Positions 1 through 8,503 are shown, counted from the stretch's first letter. The stretch is DNA of 63,449 nt from Halomonas sp. (GCF_020832045.1 NZ_JAFIFK010000041.1:1-63449), one strand, 5' to 3'. Notes: generated from the sequence alone by a model not told the origin. Translations and numbers: made by a program.

Positions 1-536
1 GGCGGTAGAGCGTGGGCGCCAAGCAGGGTGGTCACCACTCGCACCGGCATCTCCTCGCCCAGGCGGCGCGCCACGCGCAGCATCTTCAGCTCGTCGGACA
101 CGGTAAGTCCGTAGCCGGACTTGATCTCTACGGTGGTTACACCTTCGCGTATCAGCGCTTCCAGGCGCGGCTTGGCCAGAGCGAAGAGCGTTTCCTCGTT
201 GGCCGCGCGCGTGGCGCGTACGGTGCTTAGGATGCCGCCGCCGCTGCGGGCGATCTCCTCGTAGCTCGCGCCTTCGAGACGTCGTTCGAACTCGTCGGCC
301 CGCGAGCCGCCGAATACCAGGTGGGTGTGGCAATCCACCATGCCCGGCGTCATGACGCCGCCGCGACTCATGACCTCGCAGTGGGCGAACTCTCTTTCAT
401 CCACCTGGCTGGTGGGGACCACGCCGACGATGGTTGCGCCCGCCGCCATGACCGTCATCGGCTCGGAGCGAGTGTCCCGGCCATCGAACAGCGTGACGCC
501 GTGCCAGATTCGACTCGGCTTGAGTATCGCAGACAT
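1..536 (-). CDS. hutI: Imidazolonepropionase, 5' part (runs off the left edge)
   Basis: HutI hydrolyses 4-imidazolone-5-propionate to N-formimino-L-glutamate, the third step of cytoplasmic histidine degradation. About 178 of the usual ~405 residues are present, and the C-terminal part lies outside the window. The amidohydrolase metal motif [10 protein letters not shown], followed by [12 protein letters not shown] and EIKSGYGL, is diagnostic for this family. The ATG at 536 follows AGGAG at a good distance. The gene diverges from the membrane protein at 871, and a TGTATATACA palindrome in its promoter region matches the kind of site HutC repressors bind. Other hut genes probably continue to the left. 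The family call is firm; the missing 3' part cannot be assessed. Confidence 0.93.
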   Translation of the reverse strand, partial: MSAILKPSRIWHGVTLFDGRDTRSEPMTVMAAGATIVGVVPTSQVDEREFAHCEVMSRGGVMTPGMVDCHTHLVFGGSRADEFERRLEGASYEEIARSGGGILSTVRATRAANEETLFALAKPRLEALIREGVTTVEIKSGYGLTVSDELKMLRVARRLGEEMPVRVVTTLLGAHALP

Positions 537-568
537 AGGGGCTCCTGATATCGTCGTGTACCAGCTAT

Positions 569-578
569 TGTATATACA
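569..578. promoter_or_regulatory. HutC-type operator upstream of hutI
   Basis: TGTATATACA is a perfect 10-bp palindrome. HutC repressors of the GntR family are known to bind TGTATA/TACA-type palindromes in hut promoters. It sits 33 bp upstream of the hutI start codon, next to the candidate -10. Confidence 0.7.
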
Positions 579-605
579 TTTAAGATCTCTTTCGACATTC
601 GTCAA
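578..605 (-). promoter_or_regulatory. Candidate sigma-70 promoter of hutI
   Basis: On the minus strand TTGACG (600-605) and TTAAAT (578-583) are separated by 16 bp. The HutC-like palindrome at 569-578 would cover the transcription start, an arrangement suited to repression. The -10 matches only four of six consensus positions. Confidence 0.45.
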
Positions 606-788
606 GTCCTCCCTGGACAAGGCCCGGGGCATACTCAATGGAACGGCTGCCGGGGGAGGGGAATAAAACATCAAAACAGCGGAGTAGAGGGCTTTAAAGT
701 GTGCCGAGGCTCGCTGTGCGTTCCTTGCCGTTGAACTAAGGTCTACCCAGGAGCATGCACCTGCGGATGGCGTGTGGTACTGACGTAA

Positions 789-798
789 TGTATATACA
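789..798. promoter_or_regulatory. HutC-type operator upstream of the COG3314 gene
   Basis: An identical TGTATATACA palindrome lies 73 bp upstream of the membrane protein gene at 871. Sharing the exact 10-mer with the hutI promoter ties this uncharacterised membrane protein to histidine-responsive control. Confidence 0.7.
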
Positions 799-870
799 AA
801 TAAGAGACTGGCGTATTACGGCTGCGCCCAGCCGCAACGCAACCACAATCACAATGCGAGGACGACACCA

Positions 871-2202
871 ATGGCGATTCCCGAATCAGCCACCCGGGAC
901 ATGCGCAGTGTCAGCTGGCTCACCGTAGCCAAACTGTTCGTACCCAGCGCGCTGGGAATATTGATCTTCTTCATTCCCGTCACCATCGGCGGGAGAAGCA
1001 CCATACTGCTCGATCACATGGTGACCGGGGCGCGCGAGCTGATGGGCGATGCCGCGGGTCTGTACGCGCTGGTGCTGATTGTCGCGGGTGCTGCCTACCC
1101 GCTGTGGAAGGGGAGCTGGCGCCGAAGCCTGACCGAGCGAATCTTCACCGTGCTCAAACTGGCCGGGGTCGCCGTCGCCATAATGGCCATGACGGGCTGG
1201 GGGCCGGCCCTGTTGCACGAGCCGGACATGCTGCCGTTCCTGTTCAATCGGCTGGTGATACCGGTAGGGTTGATCGTCCCCATCGGCGCGGTATTCCTGG
1301 CCTTGCTGATCAGCTACGGGTTGCTCGAGCTGATCGGCGTTCTGCTGCAGCCGGTCATGCGTCCGATCTGGCGAACGCCCGGGCGCTCGGCCATCGATGC
1401 CGTGGCCTCGTTCGTGGGCAGCTATTCGATTGGCCTTTTGATCACCAACCGGGTCTATCAGGCGGGGCAGTACTCGGCCCGTGAGGCGGCGATCATCGCC
1501 ACCGGCTTCTCCACGGTTTCCGCCACCTTCATGATCATCGTGGCGCGCACCCTGGATCTGATGAGCGTGTGGAATCTCTACTTCTGGCTGACTCTGGCGA
1601 TCACCTTCATCGTCACTGCCGTCACCGTGCGCTTGCCGCCGTTGTCGCGTTTCGACAACGCCAGAACCGACGGCGAGCCTGACGCGATCCCCGGGAAGCG
1701 GCTCGCCACGGCCTGGCGTACCGGCCTCGAGGTGGCGGAAAAGGCGCCGGGGCTGCATCGCAGCGTGGCGCTCAACGTTCGTGAAGGACTGCTGATGGCG
1801 ATCAGCATCCTGCCGTCGATCATGTCGGTGGGCTTGTTGGGCTTGCTGGCTGCCAAGTACACACCGCTCTTCGAGTGGCTGGGCCTGCTGTTCTATCCCT
1901 TCGTGGCGATCTGGGGCCTCGAGGATGGCATGGCGCTGGCCCAGGCGTCCGCTGCCGGGCTCGCCGAGATGTTCCTGCCGGCTCTGCTGATGGCCGAGGC
2001 CGAGTTCGTCGCTCGCTTTGCCGCCGGGGTGGTATCGGTTTCCGCCGTACTGTTCTTCTCCGCCTCGATTCCCTGCATCTTGGCTACCAGCATTCCGCTG
2101 ACGGTCGGGCGTATCGTGGTGGTGTGGTTCATTCGGGTTGCTCTGAGCCTGATGCTGGCGGTTCCCGCAGGGTTTCTGGCGCAGCTGGTCAGCGTGGGCT
2201 AG
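871..2202 (+). CDS. YjiH/COG3314 family membrane protein with GATE domain, putative histidine or urocanate transporter
   Basis: This 443-residue integral membrane protein has roughly nine or ten hydrophobic segments. Landmarks shared with its paralogue at 15389-16771 are VPSALGILIFFIP near the N-terminus, PGRSAIDA in the middle and VRLPPLSR before the C-terminal half; these belong to the YjiH family (nucleoside-recognition GATE domain). No member is biochemically defined to my knowledge. The ATG at 871 follows GAGGA with 8 bp spacing. The gene lies between divergent hutI and convergent hutC with a HutC-type site upstream, and ends in a clear terminator. From this context I infer uptake of histidine or urocanate. 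Substrate and direction are unproven. Confidence 0.75.
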   Translation: MAIPESATRDMRSVSWLTVAKLFVPSALGILIFFIPVTIGGRSTILLDHMVTGARELMGDAAGLYALVLIVAGAAYPLWKGSWRRSLTERIFTVLKLAGVAVAIMAMTGWGPALLHEPDMLPFLFNRLVIPVGLIVPIGAVFLALLISYGLLELIGVLLQPVMRPIWRTPGRSAIDAVASFVGSYSIGLLITNRVYQAGQYSAREAAIIATGFSTVSATFMIIVARTLDLMSVWNLYFWLTLAITFIVTAVTVRLPPLSRFDNARTDGEPDAIPGKRLATAWRTGLEVAEKAPGLHRSVALNVREGLLMAISILPSIMSVGLLGLLAAKYTPLFEWLGLLFYPFVAIWGLEDGMALAQASAAGLAEMFLPALLMAEAEFVARFAAGVVSVSAVLFFSASIPCILATSIPLTVGRIVVVWFIRVALSLMLAVPAGFLAQLVSVG

Positions 2203-2223
2203 TGCCGCGACGCCGCTACAAGG

Positions 2224-2253
2224 AGGCAGGCAGCGCGCGGTGCCTGCCTTTTT
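2224..2253 (+). terminator. Rho-independent terminator after the COG3314 gene
   Basis: A 9-bp stem (AGGCAGGCA paired with TGCCTGCCT), an 8-base loop and a following T run lie between this gene and the convergent hutC. Confidence 0.8.
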
Positions 2254-2265
2254 GCGTGGCGGGCA

Positions 2266-2982
2266 TCAGCCGTTGTTGCGGTGAACTGAGCTGCGCAGCT
2301 TGTAGCGATCCCCAGGGTGGATAAGCCGGGCGTAGCTGATCAAGTGCTCACCCGACCAGGTGCGTCGGGTCATGCTCAGGCAGGGCTGAGCATGGTCGCT
2401 TTCAAGGCACGCTGCCGTCGCGGCATCGACCAGAATCGCTTCGACAACGTGCTCGATGTCGGTGATGGGACAGGCGGCCACCAGGATTTCATTGGGCGTG
2501 TGTCGGCTGAAGTCGGTTTCCAGATAGCCTGGCACCCAGCGCGGGTTGACGAAGCGATCCTCCAGCTGGATCGGGACACCGTTCTCGCGATGCACGATGC
2601 GGGTATGAAAAACCCGCGTACCGAGTCGCACGCCGAGACGCAGCGCAACTTCATCGTCGGCGGCGATCGACTCGGCGCGCTGTACGTCGTTGCTGTAGGC
2701 GTGTCCACGCCCGCGGACCTCTTCGGCGATGTTGTGCACCTCAACCAGCGACGACTCTGCCTTGCGGTCGGTGACGAAGGTACCTAGCCCAGGCTGGCGA
2801 GTGAGATATCCTTGCTGGACCAGATCCCGGATCGCCTTGTTGGCGGTCATTCGGCTGACGCCGAAATCGCGGGCCAACTGCTCCTCCGGGGGGATCTGGT
2901 GATGTGCCGGCCAGTCTCCGGTATGGATTCTTTCCAGCAGGTGCTGTTGTATCTGCAAGTAGAGAGGAAGGGGACTTCCCAT
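2266..2982 (-). CDS. hutC: Histidine utilisation repressor, GntR/HutC family
   Basis: HutC represses hut genes until urocanate binds. The 238-residue protein has an N-terminal winged helix (LARDFGVSRMTANKAIRDL, then GLGTFV) and a C-terminal UTRA ligand domain ending near MTRRTWSGEHLISYARL. I start at the ATG at 2982, which has AGGAT upstream and gives the usual family start. An in-frame ATG at 3015 has no ribosome binding site and would overlap the operator. A TGTCTATACA near-palindrome 23 bp upstream suggests autoregulation. The adjacent hutI and the shared sites make the assignment strong. Confidence 0.9.
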   Translation of the reverse strand: MGSPLPLYLQIQQHLLERIHTGDWPAHHQIPPEEQLARDFGVSRMTANKAIRDLVQQGYLTRQPGLGTFVTDRKAESSLVEVHNIAEEVRGRGHAYSNDVQRAESIAADDEVALRLGVRLGTRVFHTRIVHRENGVPIQLEDRFVNPRWVPGYLETDFSRHTPNEILVAACPITDIEHVVEAILVDAATAACLESDHAQPCLSMTRRTWSGEHLISYARLIHPGDRYKLRSSVHRNNG

Positions 2983-3004
2983 ATGATTGAATCCTGTCCC
3001 GGGC

Positions 3005-3014
3005 TGTCTATACA
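3005..3014. promoter_or_regulatory. HutC-like operator in front of hutC
   Basis: TGTCTATACA differs at one position from the perfect palindrome found twice in the hutI/COG3314 region. It lies just upstream of the hutC start, consistent with autorepression. It could also affect the divergent gene at 3091. Confidence 0.55.
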
Positions 3015-3090
3015 TATTACTTGGCTAGTCGACATGAGGCACCCGTAGAAGTGCCTCGAATGCCGACATCGCAACCTTACGGGAGGCGGC

Positions 3091-3744
3091 TTGAAACTGG
3101 TCATCGGAAACAAGAACTACTCTTCCTGGTCGCTGAGACCCTGGCTACTGCTGCGTATGCATGGCCTGTCGTTCGAGGAGATTCGCGTGCCCCTGGCACA
3201 GTCTTCCACTCGGGAAACCTTGGCTGCACATAGCGATGCGGGAAAAGTACCGGTATTGCGTGACGACGACATCCTGGTATGGGACTCGCTGGCGATCTGC
3301 GAGTACATTTCCGAAGCGTACCTTTCCGGCGCTGGTTGGCCGGCGGCTCGTCAGGAGCGCGCCGAAGCTCGCTCGCTCAGCGCCGAGATGCACGCCGGTT
3401 TCGTCGAGCTGCGAACTCGTATGCCGATGAACTGCCGGGCCAGCGGTCGGCGCGTGGAAATAACCGAGACCCTTGCGGCAGAAATCGAGCGCATCGACCG
3501 CATCTGGGCACAGTGTCAGGAGCGTTACGAGGGGCGAGGCCCATGGCTATTCGGTGAGTTCTCCATCGCCGACTGCATGTTCGCGCCGGTAGCGTTTCGC
3601 TTCGCCAGCTACGGGGTGAAGGTTTCTCCCCGCGCGACGGCCTATCAGCAGACCCTGCTGGGCGCCGAGCCGATGCAGGAGTGGGCAGAGCAGGCCAAAG
3701 CGGAGCCTGAAGTGATCGAAAGTGCCGAAGTCGGCACACCTTGA
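3091..3744 (+). CDS. Glutathione S-transferase family protein
   Basis: A 217-residue cytoplasmic protein with an N-terminal thioredoxin-fold domain (NKNYSSWSLRPWL, with the catalytic Ser/Tyr region, and KVPVLRDDD as the cis-Pro glutathione site) followed by the all-alpha domain (GEFSIADCMFAPVAFRF). It uses a TTG start preceded by GGGAGG; no closer ATG fits. The N-terminus resembles GSTs close to the YfcF/zeta group. The substrate is unknown. It diverges from hutC and precedes the pseudouridine synthase by 89 bp. Confidence 0.82.
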   Translation: MKLVIGNKNYSSWSLRPWLLLRMHGLSFEEIRVPLAQSSTRETLAAHSDAGKVPVLRDDDILVWDSLAICEYISEAYLSGAGWPAARQERAEARSLSAEMHAGFVELRTRMPMNCRASGRRVEITETLAAEIERIDRIWAQCQERYEGRGPWLFGEFSIADCMFAPVAFRFASYGVKVSPRATAYQQTLLGAEPMQEWAEQAKAEPEVIESAEVGTP

Positions 3745-3833
3745 CCTGGGGCGTTCCGACAGGGGCTTTCACCGGCACGGCGTAGCATGCTTGAATGCCG
3801 TACTGTTTCCCGCATCCCTCTGGTAAGAGCGTC

Positions 3834-4865
3834 ATGGCCTTCGGTTCTTCTACACGTATCAACAAATACATCAGTGAAAGCGGTTTGTGCTCCAGGCGCG
3901 AAGCCGACCGCTATGTCGAACAGGGCAACGTGTGGCTCAACGGCAAGCGTGCCAAGACGGGGGACCAGGTCTTTCCCGGCGATGAGGTCAAGGTCAACGG
4001 TCAGCTCATCGAACCCCAGGAAGCCGAAGACCTGGTGTTCATCGCCCTGAACAAGCCTGTGGGCATCGTCAGTACCACCGAGCCGAGCGAGAAGGACAAC
4101 ATTGTCGACTTCGTCAAACATGGGGTACGTATCTTCCCCATCGGCCGGCTGGACAAGGATTCCCAAGGGCTGATTTTCCTGACCAATAACGGGGATCTGG
4201 TCAACAAGATCCTGCGAGCCAGCAACAATCATGAAAAGGAGTATCGGGTCACCGTCGACAAGCCGATTACCGATGAATTCGTCGAGGGGATGGCTTCCGG
4301 CGTGCGCATTCTCGGAGAGGTGACCAAGCGCTGCAAGGTCGTCAAGGAGTCGACCTTCGTTTTCAACATAACGCTGGTGCAGGGGTTGAATCGCCAGATC
4401 CGGCGGATGTGCGAAAAATTCGGTTACGAAGTCACCAGACTCGAACGCATACGCATCATGAACGTGTCGCTCAAGGGGCTGGCATTGGGGGACTGGCGTG
4501 ACCTGACCCAGAAGGAGGTCGACACCATCGTTGCCTTGACCGAGAGTTCGAGTTCCGATGCCTCGGCCAAGAGCAGGAAGCCATCGCCAACCAGGGCATC
4601 CAACAAGCGCAAGACGGGGCAGGCCGCGAAGGGTACGGCGGCCACGGCGAGGCGGGACGCCAAGGGCAAGTCGTCTGCGAGCGGTCGCGTCAAGGGTAAG
4701 ACCGCTGCGGGAAAAGCGGCAAAAGCTGGAGCCGCCGGCAAGGGAGGCGGAGCGAAGCCGGCACCCAATGCCAGAAACAAGAAGTCGCTGCATGGGAAAC
4801 CCAAGCCGGCCGGCGGCCAGAGCGGAAAGGGGGGCAAACCCCGCCGCACGAAGCCGGGCCGCTGA
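3834..4865 (+). CDS. rluF: RluF-like 23S rRNA pseudouridine synthase with long basic C-terminal tail
   Basis: An S4 RNA-binding domain ([20 protein letters not shown], residues ~5-60) precedes a RsuA/RluF-type catalytic domain with the Asp motif [19 protein letters not shown] and the later [16 protein letters not shown]. coli RluF modifies U2604 of 23S rRNA (and tRNA-Tyr U35). The start at 3834 gives the usual N-terminus, although its ribosome binding site is weak. The 343-residue protein carries about 106 extra residues rich in Lys, Ala, Gly, Ser and Arg, which look disordered and may bind RNA. RluB or RluE specificity is less likely because the catalytic block is RluF-like. Confidence 0.82.
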   Translation: MAFGSSTRINKYISESGLCSRREADRYVEQGNVWLNGKRAKTGDQVFPGDEVKVNGQLIEPQEAEDLVFIALNKPVGIVSTTEPSEKDNIVDFVKHGVRIFPIGRLDKDSQGLIFLTNNGDLVNKILRASNNHEKEYRVTVDKPITDEFVEGMASGVRILGEVTKRCKVVKESTFVFNITLVQGLNRQIRRMCEKFGYEVTRLERIRIMNVSLKGLALGDWRDLTQKEVDTIVALTESSSSDASAKSRKPSPTRASNKRKTGQAAKGTAATARRDAKGKSSASGRVKGKTAAGKAAKAGAAGKGGGAKPAPNARNKKSLHGKPKPAGGQSGKGGKPRRTKPGR

Positions 4866-5027
4866 GCCTCCGACCCTACGTTGCCAACCGCGGTATTCAC
4901 AGGAGAAGGCGTTCCCCGCAGGAGAGGCGTGCTGCAAAAGGAGTGGCTGCAAACCCTACTGCCATGTTCTGTCACTGCCAAGGTCTATCCTGTTCACTCC
5001 TCAAGCCGAGAAATGGAGCAATCGATA

Positions 5028-5660
5028 ATGGCACAGGAACTGGTCTTCTATACCAACCCTTGGTCGCGCGGCGGTATCGTACATTGGATGCTGGAGGAAA
5101 TCGGCCAGCCTTATCGTATGGAAGTTCTCGAATACGGGGGTTCCATGAAGGCTCCCGAGTACCTCGCCATCAATCCCATGGGCAAGGTGCCGGCGATTCG
5201 TCATGGCGATACCGTGGTCACCGAAGCGGCGGCCATCTGCGCCTATCTGGCAGAGACCTTTCCGGAGGCCGGGCTGCTACCGGCCCCCGAGGCGCGTGGC
5301 GACTATTTCCGCTGGCTCTTCTTCGCTGCCGGGCCGCTGGAAATGGCGATATCCTTGAAGTCCGCCGACATAACTCTCAACGCGGAGCGGCAGATGCAGT
5401 TCGGTTGCGGTAGCTACGATACGGCTGTCGAAACCCTCGCTTCCGCCGTGGCGGGGCGGCGCTACATCGCTGGCGAGACCTTTACCGCCGCCGATGTCTA
5501 TGTCGGCTCCCACATCGGCTGGGGCATGCAGTTCGGCACGCTTCCCCGGCGCCCTGAGTTCGAAGCCTACTGGGATGGCCTGAAAGGTCGTCCGGCTCAC
5601 CAGCGCACTGAAGAGGCAATTGCCAGAGCAATGCCCAGTGACGCGGGGGGCCTCAGCTGA
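5028..5660 (+). CDS. Glutathione S-transferase family protein
   Basis: A 210-residue GST. The N-terminal thioredoxin fold has LVFYTNPWSRGGIVHWMLEE and the cis-Pro/glutathione site NPMGKVPAIRHGD, then TEAAAICAYLAE. The C-terminal helical domain has GETFTAADVYVGSHI. The ATG at 5028 follows GGAG with about 9 bp spacing; the longer in-frame extension upstream lacks any family similarity. The active-site residue is probably the Ser in PWSRGG. Its substrate cannot be predicted. It is not an obvious copy of the GST at 3091. Confidence 0.83.
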   Translation: MAQELVFYTNPWSRGGIVHWMLEEIGQPYRMEVLEYGGSMKAPEYLAINPMGKVPAIRHGDTVVTEAAAICAYLAETFPEAGLLPAPEARGDYFRWLFFAAGPLEMAISLKSADITLNAERQMQFGCGSYDTAVETLASAVAGRRYIAGETFTAADVYVGSHIGWGMQFGTLPRRPEFEAYWDGLKGRPAHQRTEEAIARAMPSDAGGLS

Positions 5661-5684
5661 GCGAGGTCTGCGGCGGCGCGCCGT

Positions 5685-7172
5685 CTAGACAGCCGAGGTA
5701 CGGTCACGGCCGGCATGCTTCGAGCGGTACATGTTGCGGTCGGCGGCGCGAATGAGCGCTTCGATGTCCCGATAGGGTGCCCCAGGGGCGAGGGTTGCCA
5801 GACCGAAAGAGGCGGTGACCTGCTGCGGCAGGTCACCACTCAGAGCGAGCGAGGCAATGCGTGTCCTCAGGGTTTCAGCCAGTGCATGAGTCCTACACTT
5901 GTCGAATCCAGGCAATATCAGGATGAACTCGTCGCCGCCGTAGCGTCCGGCGTGGACTTTCTCTTGCTCCATGGCCTGCTGAAGAATGGCGGCGATGCGG
6001 ATCAGCACCTTGTCGCCGACGGCATGGCCGAAACGATCATTGACCTTCTTGAAGTGGTCGAGGTCGATGAAGACGACCGAGAGCGGCGCACCGCCGTGCT
6101 GCCTGTGGTCGAACTCCTCGCGCAGGGTCGTCTCCAGGTGCTCACGGTTGTACAGCTCGGTCAGCGGGTCGAGCTTCGCCTTGAGCTCGAGTGCCCGCTG
6201 TTCGTGACGCAACCTTTCGAGCTCTTGCTCCTTTTGTAACAAATCCTTCTGCAGACGCGCGGTGCGTTCGAGCAGCAACATCTTTGCCTCGTGCATGATC
6301 TGCCTGGGTTCCAGCCACTCCGGCGGGCGCACGTTATAGAGCGTGGCAATGGCCGGCAGCCGCTCCTGCAAGTCGATCAGATGGACAAGCATGTCGTTGG
6401 TGTCGAGATCGAAGTAGGCGGCGAGTTGCGTGGCAAGCTCGCTCAAGGCTGCCTCACCCTGCAGCCAGGCATCGGCGATCAAGCCGGAGGCGACGATGCA
6501 ATTGTTGGCCCTTTCATCGTCATTTTCGGCGCAGGTCATGGGTTGGTGACTGTCGCGGATCCAGCCGGCGGTACGTGCGCTGAGTTTCCAGCGATGGGCA
6601 AGCCAACCGCCGACGCCAGTGTGATCGACCCCATAGACTTCGCGCTCGAGCTGAGCCAGGACGCGATGGTTCGGGGCTTGGGCCAGCAATTCGAGGTAGC
6701 GCTCGTTGTCCACTGCCTGGATGCCGAGCATGCCGATATCCTGAAGCAGAGCGGCAGTAAAGATGATACTGCTCTGGGACTCCAGGCCGATGCGCTCGGC
6801 GAGCAGTTTCGCGCTCATGGCACTGACCAGCGAGCGCTGCCAGTAGCGCTCGAGGTTCATGCTGGCCTGTGTCTCGCGGGAAGCGGTATGGATCAGACTG
6901 CAGCCCAGCGCGAGCGATAGCGTGCGCTCGATGCCCAGCCGGTTGACGGCCTGGTGCAGATCTTCGACAGGACGCTGATTGGCATAGAAAACGGTATTGG
7001 CCAGGGATAGAAGGTGAACGGAGAGTGCTGGGTCGCTGCCGATTGCCGCGACCATCTCGCGCAGATCCACCTTGGGATCACGGGCCGGCTCGATAACGCG
7101 CAGTACGACTTGCGGCAGGGAGGGCAATTGGTCGCAGTATTCCAGGGCAAGCCTTAACGAAGCGGGAAGCAC
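5685..7172 (-). CDS. HDOD-GGDEF diguanylate cyclase
   Basis: The 495-residue protein carries an N-terminal HDOD domain (LPSLPQVVLRVIE, then TAALLQDIGMLGIQ), a Leu/Glu-rich coiled coil (near QKEQELERLRHEQ) and a C-terminal GGDEF domain (DPLTELYNRE, RYGGDEFILILP). The intact GGDEF signature predicts c-di-GMP synthesis. The usual RxxD inhibitory site five residues before the signature is replaced by QEKV, so product inhibition is probably lost. I choose the GTG at 7172 because AAGGAG sits 6 bp upstream; an upstream in-frame TTG at 7292 has no such site. It has no transmembrane segment, so it is cytoplasmic. Confidence 0.9.
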   Translation of the reverse strand: MLPASLRLALEYCDQLPSLPQVVLRVIEPARDPKVDLREMVAAIGSDPALSVHLLSLANTVFYANQRPVEDLHQAVNRLGIERTLSLALGCSLIHTASRETQASMNLERYWQRSLVSAMSAKLLAERIGLESQSSIIFTAALLQDIGMLGIQAVDNERYLELLAQAPNHRVLAQLEREVYGVDHTGVGGWLAHRWKLSARTAGWIRDSHQPMTCAENDDERANNCIVASGLIADAWLQGEAALSELATQLAAYFDLDTNDMLVHLIDLQERLPAIATLYNVRPPEWLEPRQIMHEAKMLLLERTARLQKDLLQKEQELERLRHEQRALELKAKLDPLTELYNREHLETTLREEFDHRQHGGAPLSVVFIDLDHFKKVNDRFGHAVGDKVLIRIAAILQQAMEQEKVHAGRYGGDEFILILPGFDKCRTHALAETLRTRIASLALSGDLPQQVTASFGLATLAPGAPYRDIEALIRAADRNMYRSKHAGRDRTSAV

Positions 7173-7413
7173 ATCGTTCTCCTTTTTATCGTTCTTACAG
7201 CCCTGCGACGTCACGGACGCAACTGCGTCGCCCACGGCATTGGTACGGTGAACAGGAGTACAGTCGAGCTTGTTAATTTTAGTTAATTTCAAACGATCGA
7301 TTAAACGCCTTTATTAGAGTGGCGTCAATCAGTGCACTGTACGGGAGGGGCGGTGCGGGATAACGGTTTTCTACGAGGAGTTGCAGCTTTCAGGCGTGCC
7401 GTGATCGAAACAT

Positions 7414-7440
7414 GCCGGGGGCGTAGAGATCGTCCCCGGC
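7414..7440 (-). terminator. Possible terminator of the small acidic gene
   Basis: GCCGGGG and CCCCGGC form a 7-bp stem with a 13-base loop, followed on the minus strand by a weak T-containing stretch. It lies about 20 bp past the stop of the gene at 7462. The rest of 7173-7461 shows nothing I can support. Confidence 0.35.
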
Positions 7441-7461
7441 TGTATGTGATGCGCTTGAGAG

Positions 7462-7713
7462 TCAAGGCAGGTCCTTGCCACCCTGCGGGTCGGAGGCATC
7501 GTAATCCTGCGTATCGTCGGGTGCCGACCCTGGCTCGTTAGAGGTGTCATGTTCGTAATCACGGGCCGCCCTGATGGCTTCGGGCTCAGTGTCGTGACGG
7601 GATATTTCCTGGGGCGTATCGGGGTCGGTCATGTCGAGCACCCGCCAGCCGCTGACCAGTATCGCATCCTGGGTTTCTTGCGTGATCGGCTCGACTCGTG
7701 CGGTACGTGTCAT
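7462..7713 (-). CDS. Small acidic protein of unknown function
   Basis: An 83-residue protein that I do not recognise. It starts MTRTARVEPITQETQDAIL and is strongly acidic after residue 25, with many Asp, Glu, Pro and Gln and no hydrophobic segment, so it should be soluble. The ATG at 7713 is preceded by a perfect AAGGAGG six bases upstream, the best evidence that the gene is real. A 15-bp tandem duplication lies directly upstream of that site. The acidic tail fits a halophile proteome. A longer in-frame version to 7941 would run into the divergent methyltransferase and is unlikely. Confidence 0.6.
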   Translation of the reverse strand: MTRTARVEPITQETQDAILVSGWRVLDMTDPDTPQEISRHDTEPEAIRAARDYEHDTSNEPGSAPDDTQDYDASDPQGGKDLP

Positions 7714-7725
7714 GGGCATCCTCCT

Positions 7726-7755
7726 TGGGCATGAATCCTTTGGGCATGAATCCTT
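7726..7755. repeat. Tandem 15-bp duplication upstream of the small acidic gene
   Basis: Two exact copies of TGGGCATGAATCCTT lie head to tail at 7726-7740 and 7741-7755. On the minus strand each unit reads AAGGATTCATGCCCA, a Shine-Dalgarno-like AAGGA with a nearby ATG, followed by the true AAGGAGG and start codon. Confidence 0.85.
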
Positions 7756-7892
7756 TCCCTTCCCAACATGGCAGAGGAAACGCCGATTGGCTAATGTGAG
7801 CCGGCAGCTATCGTCGCCGGCACTTGACCTGCCTCGGGCATCCGTCCATACATGGGCGTGATACCTTTTTCCCAATGGAGTAAAGCACGCGC

Positions 7893-8492
7893 ATGAGTCG
7901 CAGAATGAAGAGCCCGGCTGCGGCTCGCAATCGCCAGCCAATACTGGATGTCTTGAGCATGATCCTGCCGGAGGAGGCGCGCATCCTCGAGGTGGCCAGC
8001 GGTAGCGGGGAGCATGGGGTGCATTATGCTGCCGCCAAGCCGGGCTGGACTTGGCAGCCCAGCGACCCCAATGCCGAAGCCCGCCGTTCCATCAGCGCCT
8101 GGCGACTGCATGCCGGGCTCGAAAATCTTTGCGAACCACTGCCGCTGGACGTGGCTGGAATCTGGCCGTCGGGCCCCTTCGATGCCGTGGTGGCAATCAA
8201 CCTCATCCATATTTCGCCCTGGGAAGTCTGCGAGGCGCTGATGGCGCGTTCGGCCGAGCGTCTGTGCGAGGGCGGCGTGCTCTATCTCTACGGCCCCTAT
8301 CGACGCGATGGCCGCCACACGGCGCCGAGCAACGAGGCCTTCGATGCCGACCTCAAGGCTCGCGACCCGCGTTGGGGCGTTCGCGACCTGGAGCAGGTGG
8401 TAAGCGAGGCCCGCAAGCATGGCTTCATGCTCGAACAGGCCATAGAGATGCCGGCCAACAACCTCAGCGTGGTGCTGCGCCTGCATTCCTGA
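7893..8492 (+). CDS. DUF938 family SAM-dependent methyltransferase
   Basis: A 199-residue cytoplasmic protein of the DUF938 class I methyltransferase family. The SAM-binding motif I is ARILEVASGSGEHG (residues ~29-42). Later family hallmarks are PSDPNAEARRSI, INLIHISPW and LYLYGPYRRDGRHTAPSN. The substrate is unknown; the fold is likely Rossmann. The ATG at 7893 gives the usual family N-terminus and length. It diverges from the small acidic gene and converges on the lipoprotein gene with an 11-bp gap. Confidence 0.85.
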   Translation: MSRRMKSPAAARNRQPILDVLSMILPEEARILEVASGSGEHGVHYAAAKPGWTWQPSDPNAEARRSISAWRLHAGLENLCEPLPLDVAGIWPSGPFDAVVAINLIHISPWEVCEALMARSAERLCEGGVLYLYGPYRRDGRHTAPSNEAFDADLKARDPRWGVRDLEQVVSEARKHGFMLEQAIEMPANNLSVVLRLHS

Positions 8493-8503
8493 CGGCGACG
8501 GAT

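Larger units (their letters stand above)
537..870. other. Divergent hut intergenic region (334 bp)
   Basis: No gene is supported here. The region holds the hutI promoter, two copies of the same 10-bp palindrome (569-578 and 789-798) and the ribosome binding site (GAGGA) of the membrane protein at 871. The short open frames crossing it overlap hutI in other frames and look like chance. Confidence 0.6.

Noticed and set aside
3645..4952. 435-codon open frame antisense to the pseudouridine synthase
   Set aside because: Overlaps two well-supported genes and contains low-complexity Leu/Pro/Ala stretches mirroring the basic tail.
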